The notes beneath the pieces are model-generated. The model was not told where the DNA came from, made no database searches, and saw only the letters and a program-made list of their open reading frames with translations. Positions 43,283 to 52,404 of a stretch of DNA of 64,000 nt are shown here, piece after piece. The stretch's first letter is position 1, and every line of letters starts with the position of its first letter. Position numbers and translations under genes: made by a program. The stretch comes from Clostridia bacterium (GTDB taxonomy: Bacteria > Bacillota > Clostridia > Oscillospirales > Acutalibacteraceae). The DNA lies in NCBI GenBank assembly GCA_017513195.1, contig JAFXGM010000005.1:1-64000 (forward strand), given 5' to 3'.

Positions 43283-43999
43283 TTAAATATAAAAAGCATT
43301 ACTATATTTTGTAGGTAATCCCTCACGATAAATGTGAGAATCGTTTGAAAGTGTAAGAATTGTTGGTAATACGTAACCATCTTTTTCGGGAAATTCAATA
43401 ACCGTCACGCCCGTATGCGTCATATCAAAGCGTGTACTAAAGGTGGGATAAGGAATTAATGAAATTATACTAAGCAGTAATAGCCCCATTCCTTGATGCG
43501 CAAAAAGCGCCACTCGTTTGTTACCCTTGGCGGTGCATTTATACATTCCCTTTTGCTCATCGTATGTAAAACCAAACCCTGTCAAAAACTCAAAGGCTTT
43601 TTTGCGTGTAACCTCTATTCCCTCTTTAAAGTTTTTGTCGGCAAAATCGGTGTGCTCGTACCACTTGTCACCTAAATCGACAACCTCTTTTGATGCAAAT
43701 TTCTCAATATAGCTTGGCTGTGCAAAAACCCAGCCACGCTCACCGTTTTTACTGTCAAAGAAAAAATATTTTGCCGCCACAGCCTCGTGACACCATTCAA
43801 GTATGGTGGCTTCTTTTTTTAGTATCTCACAGGTGGGCTGTGATGTAAGTATTGCACGATTAGAGCTTGAAGAATATATTTCATCAATGCCGTGAAGTGC
43901 AAGTCTTTTTGCTACTGCTTCCGCCTGCCTGTGACCGAGTGGTGTAAGGCTGTCGGGATTGTAGATAGGGTCACCGTGTCTTACGTAATATAAAAGCAT
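43283..43999 (-). CDS. histidine phosphatase family protein
   Basis: About 238 residues from the ATG at 43999, preceded by AAGGAGAATT; an earlier in-frame ATG lies inside the MFS gene. The N-terminal RHG motif is YYVRHGDPIYNP with TPLGHRQAEAVAKRL after it, and a later HQGMGLLLL supplies the second catalytic His region. The family covers phosphoglycerate mutase-like phosphatases with sugar-phosphate or other substrates. Third gene of the amidohydrolase-MFS-phosphatase operon. Confidence 0.88.
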   Translation of the reverse strand: MLLYYVRHGDPIYNPDSLTPLGHRQAEAVAKRLALHGIDEIYSSSSNRAILTSQPTCEILKKEATILEWCHEAVAAKYFFFDSKNGERGWVFAQPSYIEKFASKEVVDLGDKWYEHTDFADKNFKEGIEVTRKKAFEFLTGFGFTYDEQKGMYKCTAKGNKRVALFAHQGMGLLLLSIISLIPYPTFSTRFDMTHTGVTVIEFPEKDGYVLPTILTLSNDSHIYREGLPTKYSNAFYI

Positions 44000-44022
44000 A
44001 ATAATTCTCCTTAAATTTATGT

Positions 44023-45252
44023 TTATTTTTTTGTACCTTTGCGGCAAATTGCTATCATAAACGGTATTGCAAGCAGTGGGAATATAGCACCTGAAAGTAT
44101 GCCTATTTTCATGCTTAACTGCTCGGTTGTAAGAGACAGCTGTGTTGCAAGCTCGTTTACGGCAGGTATTGTCATTGCCTTATCGGTAACCGAGCCTAAA
44201 AGTTGTGGACCTAATGCCGCACCCAAATCGCCGCCCGATGCCATCATAGCAAAAATGAACACACCACCCGATGGAAAACGCTCGGACGATACGAGTATGC
44301 TGCCGGGCCAAAGCATAGATACGCAAAATCCCGTGAATACGCAAGCAATAATTCCAACTATAGCATTACTTGTAAGTGCCGCTGTTATGTAGCAGATAAA
44401 TGCGCCTGCCGAGCCGAAAATCAAAACCCTGCTAACACTTTTGCCCCTTGCGCTGTAAATTGTGCGGCCCAGTCCCAAAAATAGTGCAAAAAGCGCCATG
44501 CCCAATAGGTCACCCCAAATTTTTGGAATACCCATTGATTTTTCAAGATAAGCCGAACACCACTGTGTCATTGTCATCTCGGCGGCACCGCCAAAGAATA
44601 TTGCCGTAACGCATAGCCAAAGCATTTTGTTTTTTAGCAACTTTACAATTCCCGACGCCTTTTGTGGTGTTTCTATTTCGGGCATATCGGTAGAGAAAAA
44701 CAAAGCGGTTGAGGTTATGGGAATAAGTAAAAACAGCATTGCCAACCACTGCCAATTCTCACTACCTACAAAAAACAAAAACGCAGTGCCCACAATTATT
44801 ACACCAACTACACCCCAAGGGTATACCGCGTGTAATTTGCTGATTTCTTTGTCGGGGTTATCGGACGGAATAGACAGTATTAGCGGATTTGCCAAAACCT
44901 CGTTAAAGCCGCTTGATGCAGAGAAAATTACCGTGCCTATTACAAGCCCCGTATATACGTGGTTTGGGAAAACAAACGGAAATACTGCATATATTAAAAG
45001 TCCTGTTGTCACAAGCACGGGAATAAGTCGCACGGTTTTTTTGATGTTAAATTTATGCGGAATAAACGACAGCATCAAATCAATGCCAAGCTGGGTTAAA
45101 AAGTTTATTAAAACAAGAAGTCCAAGCTTGGTGAAAGAAATGCCATAAAGTGTACGAAAAGTTACAAACAGCAGCGGCGAAAGACAGGCCACCACCGACA
45201 TTGAAAGATTGGCGGTATATGCCGCCCATTTAAGACGATTATAGTTTATCAT
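44023..45252 (-). CDS. MFS transporter
   Basis: 409 residues with about 12 membrane helices in two halves. The central loop (about residues 185-205, DMPEIETPQKASGIVKLLKN) is typical of nucleoside/sugar-type MFS proteins such as the FucP or GPH-like groups, but no substrate-specific motif is clear. Its ATG overlaps the amidohydrolase stop by 4 nt, so the two proteins are made together. The paired amidohydrolase suggests the transported compound is hydrolysed after entry. Confidence 0.85.
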   Translation of the reverse strand: MINYNRLKWAAYTANLSMSVVACLSPLLFVTFRTLYGISFTKLGLLVLINFLTQLGIDLMLSFIPHKFNIKKTVRLIPVLVTTGLLIYAVFPFVFPNHVYTGLVIGTVIFSASSGFNEVLANPLILSIPSDNPDKEISKLHAVYPWGVVGVIIVGTAFLFFVGSENWQWLAMLFLLIPITSTALFFSTDMPEIETPQKASGIVKLLKNKMLWLCVTAIFFGGAAEMTMTQWCSAYLEKSMGIPKIWGDLLGMALFALFLGLGRTIYSARGKSVSRVLIFGSAGAFICYITAALTSNAIVGIIACVFTGFCVSMLWPGSILVSSERFPSGGVFIFAMMASGGDLGAALGPQLLGSVTDKAMTIPAVNELATQLSLTTEQLSMKIGILSGAIFPLLAIPFMIAICRKGTKK

Positions 45253-46046
45253 TTTTCTATCCCCAATAGCTTCCCGGCGTTTTTGTGTGTGATTTTGTCC
45301 ATATCTTCGACCGATAAACCAAGTGTATTAAGCAATCTTTTTTCCATATCGGGCGTATGCCACGGAGTATCGGTACCAAAAAGCATACGGTCGGGTGTGT
45401 GAAGCGACATAATCTTTTCGGCGTAATATTTTGGCATCATTGCATAGCCAAACGAAATATCAAAATAAATATCCTTTCCGCAAAGATATTTAATTACATC
45501 CTCGTTACAGTTAATGCCGCCCCAATGAGCCGCTACCACAGGCGTGCTAAACCACTCAAGCGCACGTGCCATTTTGTCGGGCGTGGCGCCGTAAGGCGGT
45601 GCAAAGCCATAGTCAAACCCTGCATGGAAAACGGTGATAAGTCCAAGCTCCGAAATCTTTTTATAAAGCGGTTTAAGTCGAATATCGTCAACATTAAAGC
45701 CCTGATAATCGGGATGCAGCTTAACACCCTTAAGACCTAACTCTTTTATGCGTTCAAGCTCGTCGAACGCATCCTCGCTGAACGGAAAAACCGAACCAAA
45801 CGAAAAAATAGTTTTATTATCATTTATCGACGCGGCAAAGTCGTTTACACTGTGTTGCTGATGCGCGTTAGTGGCAATATTTAACACCACCGCTGCATCT
45901 ACCCCACCCTTTTTCATAGAGTCTTTAAGTCCACTAACCGTGCCATCGGTATAGGGGGTCAGTCCTCCCGAAGTAAAGCTTAATTTTTCGATAGCTTTAG
46001 GCGCTATTTTGTCGGGGAAACAGTGGGTATGAAAATCTATAAGCAT
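45249..46046 (-). CDS. amidohydrolase family (TIM-barrel metal hydrolase)
   Basis: 265 residues. N-terminal metal motif IDFHTHCFPDKI, then VKLHPDYQGF, VFHAGFDYG, VVAAHWGG and FGTDTPWHT. These are the metal ligands of amidohydrolase-2 type enzymes (decarboxylases, lactonases or small hydrolases). Substrate not recognised. First gene of its operon, with a terminator upstream separating it from the small gene at 46140. Confidence 0.88.
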   Translation of the reverse strand: MLIDFHTHCFPDKIAPKAIEKLSFTSGGLTPYTDGTVSGLKDSMKKGGVDAAVVLNIATNAHQQHSVNDFAASINDNKTIFSFGSVFPFSEDAFDELERIKELGLKGVKLHPDYQGFNVDDIRLKPLYKKISELGLITVFHAGFDYGFAPPYGATPDKMARALEWFSTPVVAAHWGGINCNEDVIKYLCGKDIYFDISFGYAMMPKYYAEKIMSLHTPDRMLFGTDTPWHTPDMEKRLLNTLGLSVEDMDKITHKNAGKLLGIEK

Positions 46047-46101
46047 TTAAAAAACCTTCTTTTTTGAGATAATATTATTATCTCATATATCGCCAAACAA
46101 A

Positions 46102-46131
46102 TTCGGCGCGGCGTAAAATCGCCACGCCGAA
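46102..46131 (-). terminator. terminator after the 76-residue gene
   Basis: TTCGGCGCGGCG / CGCCACGCCGAA stem with a 6-nt AT-rich loop; minus strand continues with TTTGTTTGG. GC-rich relative to the surroundings. Confidence 0.7.
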
Positions 46132-46139
46132 AATTTTAA

Positions 46140-46370
46140 TTAGTGAGCCTTACGCCACTCGTCAGCCTTTTCGGCAGACATTCTTTTAATATTTTCTTCG
46201 GGGTGAATTGAATCTACACCACCGTTTACGTAAAGAAAATATTTACCGCTTTCGGTTACGTAAAGGCTTTCTTCGTAACCGTCGGTATCACCAAATGCGC
46301 CGTATGTATGCTTTTTGATAAGAGCTGCGGTTTCGGTATCGTATTCTACCTTGCAAATAATCTTTTTCAT
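46140..46370 (-). CDS. small protein of unknown function
   Basis: 76 residues, no signal peptide or membrane helix. A patterned sequence: YDTETAALI near the start, TYGAFGDTDGYEESLYVT in the middle, YFLYVNGGVDS, and a C-terminal helix SAEKADEWRKAH. Sequences with this YDTETA / GYEE-LY / YFLYxxGG pattern are common in Clostridia, often on mobile elements, but I know of no function. A ribosome site (AGGAGAAAG) precedes the ATG, so it is expressed. Confidence 0.7.
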   Translation of the reverse strand: MKKIICKVEYDTETAALIKKHTYGAFGDTDGYEESLYVTESGKYFLYVNGGVDSIHPEENIKRMSAEKADEWRKAH

Positions 46371-46456
46371 TTACTTTCTCCTTTATTTTTGTCGTGTATA
46401 TTATATAGTATTAATTTAAAAATTTCAACCGAAAATATAATACATATTTTCTAAAA

Positions 46457-47236
46457 CTATAATTTTATTCCTAGCAACATACGATATCGAATGTTTTCTT
46501 GAATTTTTCTTGTGCTTTCCATAGTTTGCGAAATGGAAAGCACATCTTCATCACTAATTAATTGATATTCTTTAAGAATACTTTTTGGTGATAATGGTGG
46601 ATTAAGATAATACGCGGTTGGTAAAAGTGGGTCTACCTTTTTTAATGGCACAAGTAATTTTGTGTTCTCGTTACTTACTTCTAAATATATTGCAACTGTT
46701 TTTGGCGGATAAGCACAAAAATTCTTAAATACATCTTGAACTCTTTTCCAATAAAATTGCCTTTCAACACAATCATTATAGCAATAAAAATTATTGTCAA
46801 TTATTGGCTCTATAGACTTAATCTTTTTATTAGCATCAAAAATCCAAACCACTCTGTAACCACAGTTTATATAAAACTTATTTCTTGTTGTAAAATCTTC
46901 GTATGAAATCGGACTATGTTGAAATTCAAAAATTGTATTTTCGAATATCGCATCCGCACGATGAATTTCACCATTCTTTTCAATTATTTGTTCTCGACAT
47001 TCGATTGGAAAACATTCCTGCCAATTATAATGCCATTCGCTCATATCATATTTCCAATTATCAAGACAATCTGTGCCTCGTTTGTGTGCAAAATGCATTT
47101 TGACACTTGTTGAATTTTGTGCTTTTATAGAAAGTTTATTATTACAAATAGGGCAAAAATATTCCTCTCCTTCAATAGCATCTTCTATAGAAACTCTCTT
47201 TTTATCTTTACCAATTGCAACAAACATAATATTCAC
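46457..47236 (-). CDS. CoiA-like nuclease-domain protein
   Basis: 259 residues. N-terminal zinc-finger-like site C28, C31, H48, H51 (FCPICNNKL ... HFAHKRG), then a nuclease-like core: D95 in HRADAIF and E104-x-Q106 in FEFQHSPIS, the pattern of CoiA-type PD-(D/E)xK relatives. CoiA acts in natural transformation in streptococci; here no other competence gene is nearby. The gene is clearly AT-richer than its neighbours, suggesting recent transfer. It could instead be a defence or phage-type nuclease. The family match is good; the role is unsure. Confidence 0.75.
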   Translation of the reverse strand: MNIMFVAIGKDKKRVSIEDAIEGEEYFCPICNNKLSIKAQNSTSVKMHFAHKRGTDCLDNWKYDMSEWHYNWQECFPIECREQIIEKNGEIHRADAIFENTIFEFQHSPISYEDFTTRNKFYINCGYRVVWIFDANKKIKSIEPIIDNNFYCYNDCVERQFYWKRVQDVFKNFCAYPPKTVAIYLEVSNENTKLLVPLKKVDPLLPTAYYLNPPLSPKSILKEYQLISDEDVLSISQTMESTRKIQENIRYRMLLGIKL

Positions 47237-47283
47237 CCCTTAATAAAAATATATTATAACATTAAGTCGCATTATAAACAACT

Positions 47284-47310
47284 AAAAAGCCGAGAAAATC
47301 TCGGCTTTTT
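47284..47310. terminator. bidirectional terminator
   Basis: AAAAAGCCGAGA / TCTCGGCTTTTT with an AAA loop; ends the alpha-mannosidase gene and separates it from the CoiA-like gene. Confidence 0.9.
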
Positions 47311-47317
47311 ATATAAA

Positions 47318-50300
47318 TTATTTCGCAAACTTAAGTGTTACTATCTCAAAGTTTGACACAGGAACGGTGACCTTGTTGCCGTCGAATTTAAGTTCCTCTA
47401 TTTCGTTTTCCATAAGGTCGCAAAGATATGCCGCCTTAAAGCCGTCTGCTACGGTGATGGTAGCGTTTGCACGGCGGTTAAATGCATCGTACATACGCAC
47501 TATCATGCCGTCGTCTGCCTCTGCCTTTTTAACCGTTTCAACAATAACGTTTGGCTTGTCGCAAGAAACAAGCGAGAAGGTATCGGCAAGCGAGCCGCTG
47601 TTTGCCTTGACCTCGGCTACGGTAAATGGCTGATTTAGCGCATACGCTTCGTTTATAAGACTTGCATCGCAGAAATTGCCCTCATAAGTCATAATTGAAT
47701 AGGTAAGCTTATGCTCGCCCTGGTCGGCCTCGGCATTGGGGTACTGACTACATTTAAGCACAGTAAGTTTCATTGTACTGCCCTCGGTATTAAAACCGTA
47801 TTTGCAGTCGTTAAGCAGTCCCACACCATAACCGCTATCAGCAACGGTAATCCACTTGTGAGCGCAAACCTCAAATTTAGCGGCATCCCAGCTGGTGTTT
47901 GCGTGGGTTGGACGCTCGATATGACCGAACTGTGTCTCATAAGTTGCGGTATTGGCAAGCACGTCCACAGGGAAAGCAACCTTTAATACCTGATGATGCT
48001 CGTGCCAGTCGAGTGTGGTGTCAAAGTCAATACGACCTGTATCGGAATAGAGCCAAATGTTTTGTGCAATTTCGGAATCGAGGTATTTTTTAACCACCTT
48101 AAAGCCTGCGCGAGAGCCGTCGATAATAGGTGTAATGGTAGCCTCGTCATCAAGCACCCATTTCTTTTCCTTATAATAATCGGTGATTTCCCAGTTATCA
48201 TAAAGGCGTGGGTAATCCTCGAATGCTTGGAATTCGTTGCCTAATTCGCCCTGCTTTAACACCTGTCGGTCTGCCTTTTTGTCATAAAGCTCTACTATTC
48301 TACCCGCGTTATCGAGTGTCATTTTATAGAACTTGTTTTCGGCGGTAAGGCCGTTCAGTGTAACGTCAGCTTTATCGTTGTAGCTGTTTATAACCTTAAA
48401 GCCGAATGCAGGAATGCTGTCGGTAAGCTCTACTGTTTTACCGCCTACAGTTGCAATACCCTTACGTTCAAAGCCTGATGGGTTGTAAACCAATACACCG
48501 CCGTCTGTGGTAATATTGTTTGCAATAACATCCATCTTTTCATTTATAACGCTGTCGGTATATTCGGCAATTTGTTTGTAATCGATATCGGTGCCGTCAT
48601 AAACCTCTTTAATAGAAGAACCGGGGATAATATCGTGGAACTGGTTGTGAAGAACAAGGTTCCAGTTGTGATATAGACCCTTTGCGTCGTAATTACTGCC
48701 AAGCATTGAGCCTATGTATGAAAGCCCCTCTGCCTTGCCGAGTGCCATTTCGCTTAGTCGGTTGCCGCGCTTGTTTTTTGCCATAGAGGTATATGTGCCG
48801 CGGTGCAGCTCAAGATATAGCTCGCCCACCCATTTTGGTGTGCGCTTTAGTTTCTTACAAGCGGCGTCAAATTCCTCTCGCTTGGTGTCAAGATGCTCTA
48901 GTAATGTTGGCAATTTTGTAACCGGCATACCGGGAATACCCTTTGCCATACGGCGCTGTTTTTCAAGCATTTCTTTGGTAGGACCGCCGCCGCCGTCACC
49001 AAAGCCGTAGGTTGTAAGCGCGTGGTTAGAGTACTGCTTGTTTGCAAACTTGTTCCAAGTGCCCTTGATTTCATTAGGATTGTTGTGCGCTACGTAGGTT
49101 GTATATCTGTCGGGGTCTATGCCGTGATAGGCCTGTGCGGTAATAAAGTTTGTAAATATTTCGGTACCATCAAGGCCCTGCCACATAAACGTGTCAACAG
49201 GCATTGTATTGGTTTCGTTCCAAGAAATTTTAGAGGTTACAAAGTGGCGAATACCACTCTTTTTAAGTATCTGAGGTAGTGCAGCAGAATAGCCGAAAAC
49301 GTCGGGCAAGAAGAGTATTTTATTTTCAACACCAAACTCGTCTTTAAAGAACTTTTTGCCCTGATAAATTTGACGAACAAGGCTTTCGCCGCTTATAAGG
49401 TTACAGTCAGCTTCAACGTACATTGAGCCTTCAGGCTCCCATCTGCCCTCGGCAATAAGCTGCTTTAATTCCTCATACTTTTCGGGAGCCTCTTCCTTTA
49501 GATAGCGGTAAAGCTCGGGCTGAGAAAGCATAAACTTATATTCGGGGTACTTTTTCATAAGCGCCAATGCGTTTGTAAAGCTGCGCTGAATTTTTTCTCT
49601 TGTTTGTGCACGCGCCCAAAGCCATTCTATGTCGATATGGGTATGAGCTATGCAGTCAACAATAGGCTTGCCCTCTTCGGTGCAAAGCTTGTCGTAAAAT
49701 TCTTTTGCAATAAAGTCTCCGGCTTTAGCAACACTTGCCTTATACTCGTCGCTGCGGGGCTTGCGAAAATCTATAAGGTTACAGGTTTGCTCAAGCACGG
49801 GTATAATGATTTCGTGTGGATCCTCGTTTTGCTTGTGCATCATAAATACGTCATAGGGCACACGAATATCATAGTAAAGTTGTTCGCTTTTTTCGTCTAA
49901 TTCAAACATAGACATAAAAAGCGGAACGTTGTTTTTTTCAAGTCCTAAATAAAAATAGTTGTACATGGTATATTCGGTATCAGCATCAAGATAAATCTCG
50001 GTGTGGTTGGTGTCTATACCCTGTACCATTTCGCCGTTTAAGAAAATAAGGCCCTGTGGATTTGTGCCGTCCCACTGACCTTCATAGCCTGTGGTGCACT
50101 TAATATAATAAGAAGTATTCTCTTTTTTAGGCGGAGTTTTAAAACTGGTTCTAATCCAGTAGTGCGCGTCACGGCCGGTCATTCGGGTATCTCGGGTAAA
50201 GGGTCGCCACGCGGCATCATCACCGGGTAAAATGTTGTCGGTTTTGTAGTCACACTGCAAATATTCGGCATCTACAATGTCGTAGAGCTTTGTGTTTGCA

Positions 50301-50353
50301 AACTGATTAAGTTTTTGCCATGTTATTCTGATTTTTTCATCAATAAATGCCAT
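47318..50353 (-). CDS. GH38 alpha-mannosidase
   Basis: 1011 residues from the ATG at 50353; GGCGGA sits 6 nt upstream, while the ATG 18 nt earlier has no ribosome site. The catalytic domain (about 235-560) has IAHTHIDIEWLWARAQTREK and FLPDVFGYSAALPQIL with the nucleophile Asp. The middle and C-terminal beta domains follow (about 600-1010). GH38 enzymes remove alpha-mannose from N-glycans and mannans. There is no signal peptide, so it acts on imported oligosaccharide. An AraC gene diverges from it, and a GH130 phosphorylase gene is 1 kb downstream of that. Confidence 0.93.
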   Translation of the reverse strand: MAFIDEKIRITWQKLNQFANTKLYDIVDAEYLQCDYKTDNILPGDDAAWRPFTRDTRMTGRDAHYWIRTSFKTPPKKENTSYYIKCTTGYEGQWDGTNPQGLIFLNGEMVQGIDTNHTEIYLDADTEYTMYNYFYLGLEKNNVPLFMSMFELDEKSEQLYYDIRVPYDVFMMHKQNEDPHEIIIPVLEQTCNLIDFRKPRSDEYKASVAKAGDFIAKEFYDKLCTEEGKPIVDCIAHTHIDIEWLWARAQTREKIQRSFTNALALMKKYPEYKFMLSQPELYRYLKEEAPEKYEELKQLIAEGRWEPEGSMYVEADCNLISGESLVRQIYQGKKFFKDEFGVENKILFLPDVFGYSAALPQILKKSGIRHFVTSKISWNETNTMPVDTFMWQGLDGTEIFTNFITAQAYHGIDPDRYTTYVAHNNPNEIKGTWNKFANKQYSNHALTTYGFGDGGGGPTKEMLEKQRRMAKGIPGMPVTKLPTLLEHLDTKREEFDAACKKLKRTPKWVGELYLELHRGTYTSMAKNKRGNRLSEMALGKAEGLSYIGSMLGSNYDAKGLYHNWNLVLHNQFHDIIPGSSIKEVYDGTDIDYKQIAEYTDSVINEKMDVIANNITTDGGVLVYNPSGFERKGIATVGGKTVELTDSIPAFGFKVINSYNDKADVTLNGLTAENKFYKMTLDNAGRIVELYDKKADRQVLKQGELGNEFQAFEDYPRLYDNWEITDYYKEKKWVLDDEATITPIIDGSRAGFKVVKKYLDSEIAQNIWLYSDTGRIDFDTTLDWHEHHQVLKVAFPVDVLANTATYETQFGHIERPTHANTSWDAAKFEVCAHKWITVADSGYGVGLLNDCKYGFNTEGSTMKLTVLKCSQYPNAEADQGEHKLTYSIMTYEGNFCDASLINEAYALNQPFTVAEVKANSGSLADTFSLVSCDKPNVIVETVKKAEADDGMIVRMYDAFNRRANATITVADGFKAAYLCDLMENEIEELKFDGNKVTVPVSNFEIVTLKFAK

Positions 50354-50391
50354 AAATAGTCCGCCTTTCAAACATATAGTTTTATGATTTT

Positions 50392-50420
50392 ATTTTATTA
50401 TTAAACCGCTTGAAATTCAA
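50392..50420 (-). promoter_or_regulatory. promoter of the alpha-mannosidase gene
   Basis: TTGAAT (50415-50420) and TAAAAT (50392-50397) on the minus strand with a 17-nt spacer. Confidence 0.65.
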
Positions 50421-50425
50421 GTGGT
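50405..50425. promoter_or_regulatory. palindromic operator candidate
   Basis: ACCGCTTGAA-A-TTCAAGTGGT, 9 of 10 positions symmetric, covers the -35 box of the mannosidase promoter. It fits a repressor or activator operator; the divergent AraC protein or an unlinked LacI-type regulator are candidates. Confidence 0.45.
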
Positions 50426-50470
50426 AATGTGATACTATAATTATGGTATTTTGATATTTGCGGAGGCGCT

Positions 50471-51313
50471 ATGGAACCGAAACTGCTTACAAATGAATAC
50501 GAATTTAATAATAATCTTGAATGCTTATACCGCTATGTTTACAGTGATACCGAGCATTTTGACCCACACTATCACGAATTTTATGAGTTCTTTATCATTT
50601 TAGAGGGTAATGCCTATCACCTTATAAACGGCAGTAAAACCAAGCTCACCAAGGGCAGCCTTGTGTTTATTCGCCCTAGTGACACGCACGATTATGTAGC
50701 TATAAATTCAAAACCGTTTGTTTTTTTAAACATTTCTTTTTCTGCAAATACGGCTGCAAAAATATTTGATTTTTTAGGTGACGGTTTTCCAAGCAAGCAG
50801 CTTATAAGCTCGCCAATGCCGCCCGAAATTCACCTCAATGACTATGACCTGAAGCGTTTTACCAACCGTTTTGAAAGCATAAAGGCCATAGATCCACAAA
50901 ACACCCCCGCGCTTAAAACCGCGATGAGAAGCTTTTTGTTCAATACCTTTACGCGCTATTTTGCCGCAGGTGAGCAAATACACGAGGATATGCCCGTATG
51001 GCTTGAGCAAATGTGTGAAAAAATGAAACGTGACGGTAATTTTGCGCTCGGTTCTGATTACTTTTTTAGTCTAAGCGACAAAAGCCGCGAGCATATATCG
51101 CGCTCAATTAAACAATATACCGGTATGACGGTCAGCGAATATATAAATTCACTGAGGCTTAACTTTATTGCAAATATGCTTCGCAATTCTAACTACAGCA
51201 TATCGCAAATTATTTTCGATAGTGGTTTTAATAATATTAGCTGGGCATCGGAATGTTTTAAATTAAAATACGGTGTCACAATGCGTGAATACCGACAAAA
51301 AACACTTGACTGA
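50471..51313 (+). CDS. AraC family transcriptional regulator
   Basis: 280 residues. N-terminal cupin-like sensing domain (about 20-100, HFDPHYHEFYEFFIILEGNA and LTKGSLVFIRPSDTHDYV) and a C-terminal helix-turn-helix pair (about 175-278, GMTVSEYINSLRLNFIANML and YSISQIIFDSGFNNISWASECFKLKYG). Divergent from the alpha-mannosidase gene and convergent with the GH130 gene, so a mannoside-responsive activator is a reasonable guess. GCGGAGGCGC precedes the ATG. Confidence 0.9.
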   Translation: MEPKLLTNEYEFNNNLECLYRYVYSDTEHFDPHYHEFYEFFIILEGNAYHLINGSKTKLTKGSLVFIRPSDTHDYVAINSKPFVFLNISFSANTAAKIFDFLGDGFPSKQLISSPMPPEIHLNDYDLKRFTNRFESIKAIDPQNTPALKTAMRSFLFNTFTRYFAAGEQIHEDMPVWLEQMCEKMKRDGNFALGSDYFFSLSDKSREHISRSIKQYTGMTVSEYINSLRLNFIANMLRNSNYSISQIIFDSGFNNISWASECFKLKYGVTMREYRQKTLD

Positions 51314-51331
51314 ATTTTCAGTCAAGTGTTT
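51300..51331. terminator. terminator with CTTGACTGAA palindrome (second copy)
   Basis: AAACACTTGACTGAA / TTCAGTCAAGTGTTT around TT, overlapping the AraC stop codon. The central 20 bases of the stem match those of the terminator at 223-260 apart from the loop. Confidence 0.8.
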
Positions 51332-51337
51332 CTAACT

Positions 51338-52327
51338 TTAAAGCGAATTTTCTTTTGTAAATTTAATAAGCTCGTCAACGGTTGTAAAGGCTACGCCTAC
51401 GTAAGTGTCAGCCGCACCGTAGTAAAGAGCTATTCTGCCTGTGTCGGCATCGCATAGAGTTGATACAGGGAACACAACGTTTGGCACGTCGCCCACGCAC
51501 TCGTAAAGCTCGCGAGGGCTTAGTATGTATTTCTTACTGCGGTAAAGAACCTTTGTAGGATCATCCAAATCAAGAATAGCCACCCCCGCATAATAGCAAA
51601 GACCGTTACAGGTTTTCTTTACACCGTGATAGATAAGCAGCCAACCCTCATCGGTCTCGATAGGGGTAGGTCCACTACCTATCTTACAAGATTGCCAGCC
51701 GCCTTTTGGCCCCATAACAAAGCTATGGTGTCCCCAAAATTCCAAATCCTTACTCTTGCTTGCATAGATACTGCCAACGGTTGGAAGATTTGGTGCCATT
51801 GGGCGAGAAAACATCAGGTAGTAGCCGTTTATCTTGCGAGGAAATAGTGAGCCATTGCGGTTATATGGCAAAAATGGATTTTGCATAAGGTGAAAACTTT
51901 CGAAATCCTCGGTCCAAGCCATACCTAAGGTTGGGTCCCAGTTGCTTGTTGCTGAATTTCTGCACCAGATGATATAATACTTGCCTTCAAGCTCACAAAT
52001 ACGTGGGTCATAGCCATATTCATAACGCTGACCTTCAACCTCGTTTTCAAACTTGAGCGGCTCGTCGTCAATATCCCAGTTGATACCGTCTTTACTTTTT
52101 CCCTTATGAAGAAGCGGAAGCATATCGGTTTTATCGCAACGGAATATGCCGCGGAATTCACCCTTATACGCTATAACAGAGCTGTTAAAAAGACTGTTTG
52201 CGTCCTCAATATCGTCACGCGTAAGAATTGGATTGTGGCTGCTGCGCCAACAAACATCTTTACAAGAAGCAGGCTTTTCTTCCCACGGGATATTTGGTAT
52301 AGATGTACCGTTAAGTACCTTTGCCAT
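51338..52327 (-). CDS. GH130 family glycoside phosphorylase, probably mannoside-specific
   Basis: 329 residues from the ATG at 52327, preceded by AGGAG; an earlier ATG lacks a site. Five-bladed propeller fold with GH130 blocks: PILTRDDIEDAN-SLFN, YGYDPRICELEGKYYIIW (the catalytic Asp region), NGSLFPRKINGYYLMFSR, GSGPTPIETDEGWLLIYHG. GH130 enzymes phosphorolyse beta-mannosides such as beta-1,4-mannooligosaccharides or Man-GlcNAc, giving mannose-1-phosphate. Cytosolic, with no signal peptide. Separated from the upstream AraC gene by 78 nt. Confidence 0.9.
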   Translation of the reverse strand: MAKVLNGTSIPNIPWEEKPASCKDVCWRSSHNPILTRDDIEDANSLFNSSVIAYKGEFRGIFRCDKTDMLPLLHKGKSKDGINWDIDDEPLKFENEVEGQRYEYGYDPRICELEGKYYIIWCRNSATSNWDPTLGMAWTEDFESFHLMQNPFLPYNRNGSLFPRKINGYYLMFSRPMAPNLPTVGSIYASKSKDLEFWGHHSFVMGPKGGWQSCKIGSGPTPIETDEGWLLIYHGVKKTCNGLCYYAGVAILDLDDPTKVLYRSKKYILSPRELYECVGDVPNVVFPVSTLCDADTGRIALYYGAADTYVGVAFTTVDELIKFTKENSL

Positions 52328-52404
52328 ATAATCAACTCCTAATTTATTTTTCAACATAAATATAGCATTTATCGCAAAAAATAACAAGAAGTATTTAAAC
52401 CTTT

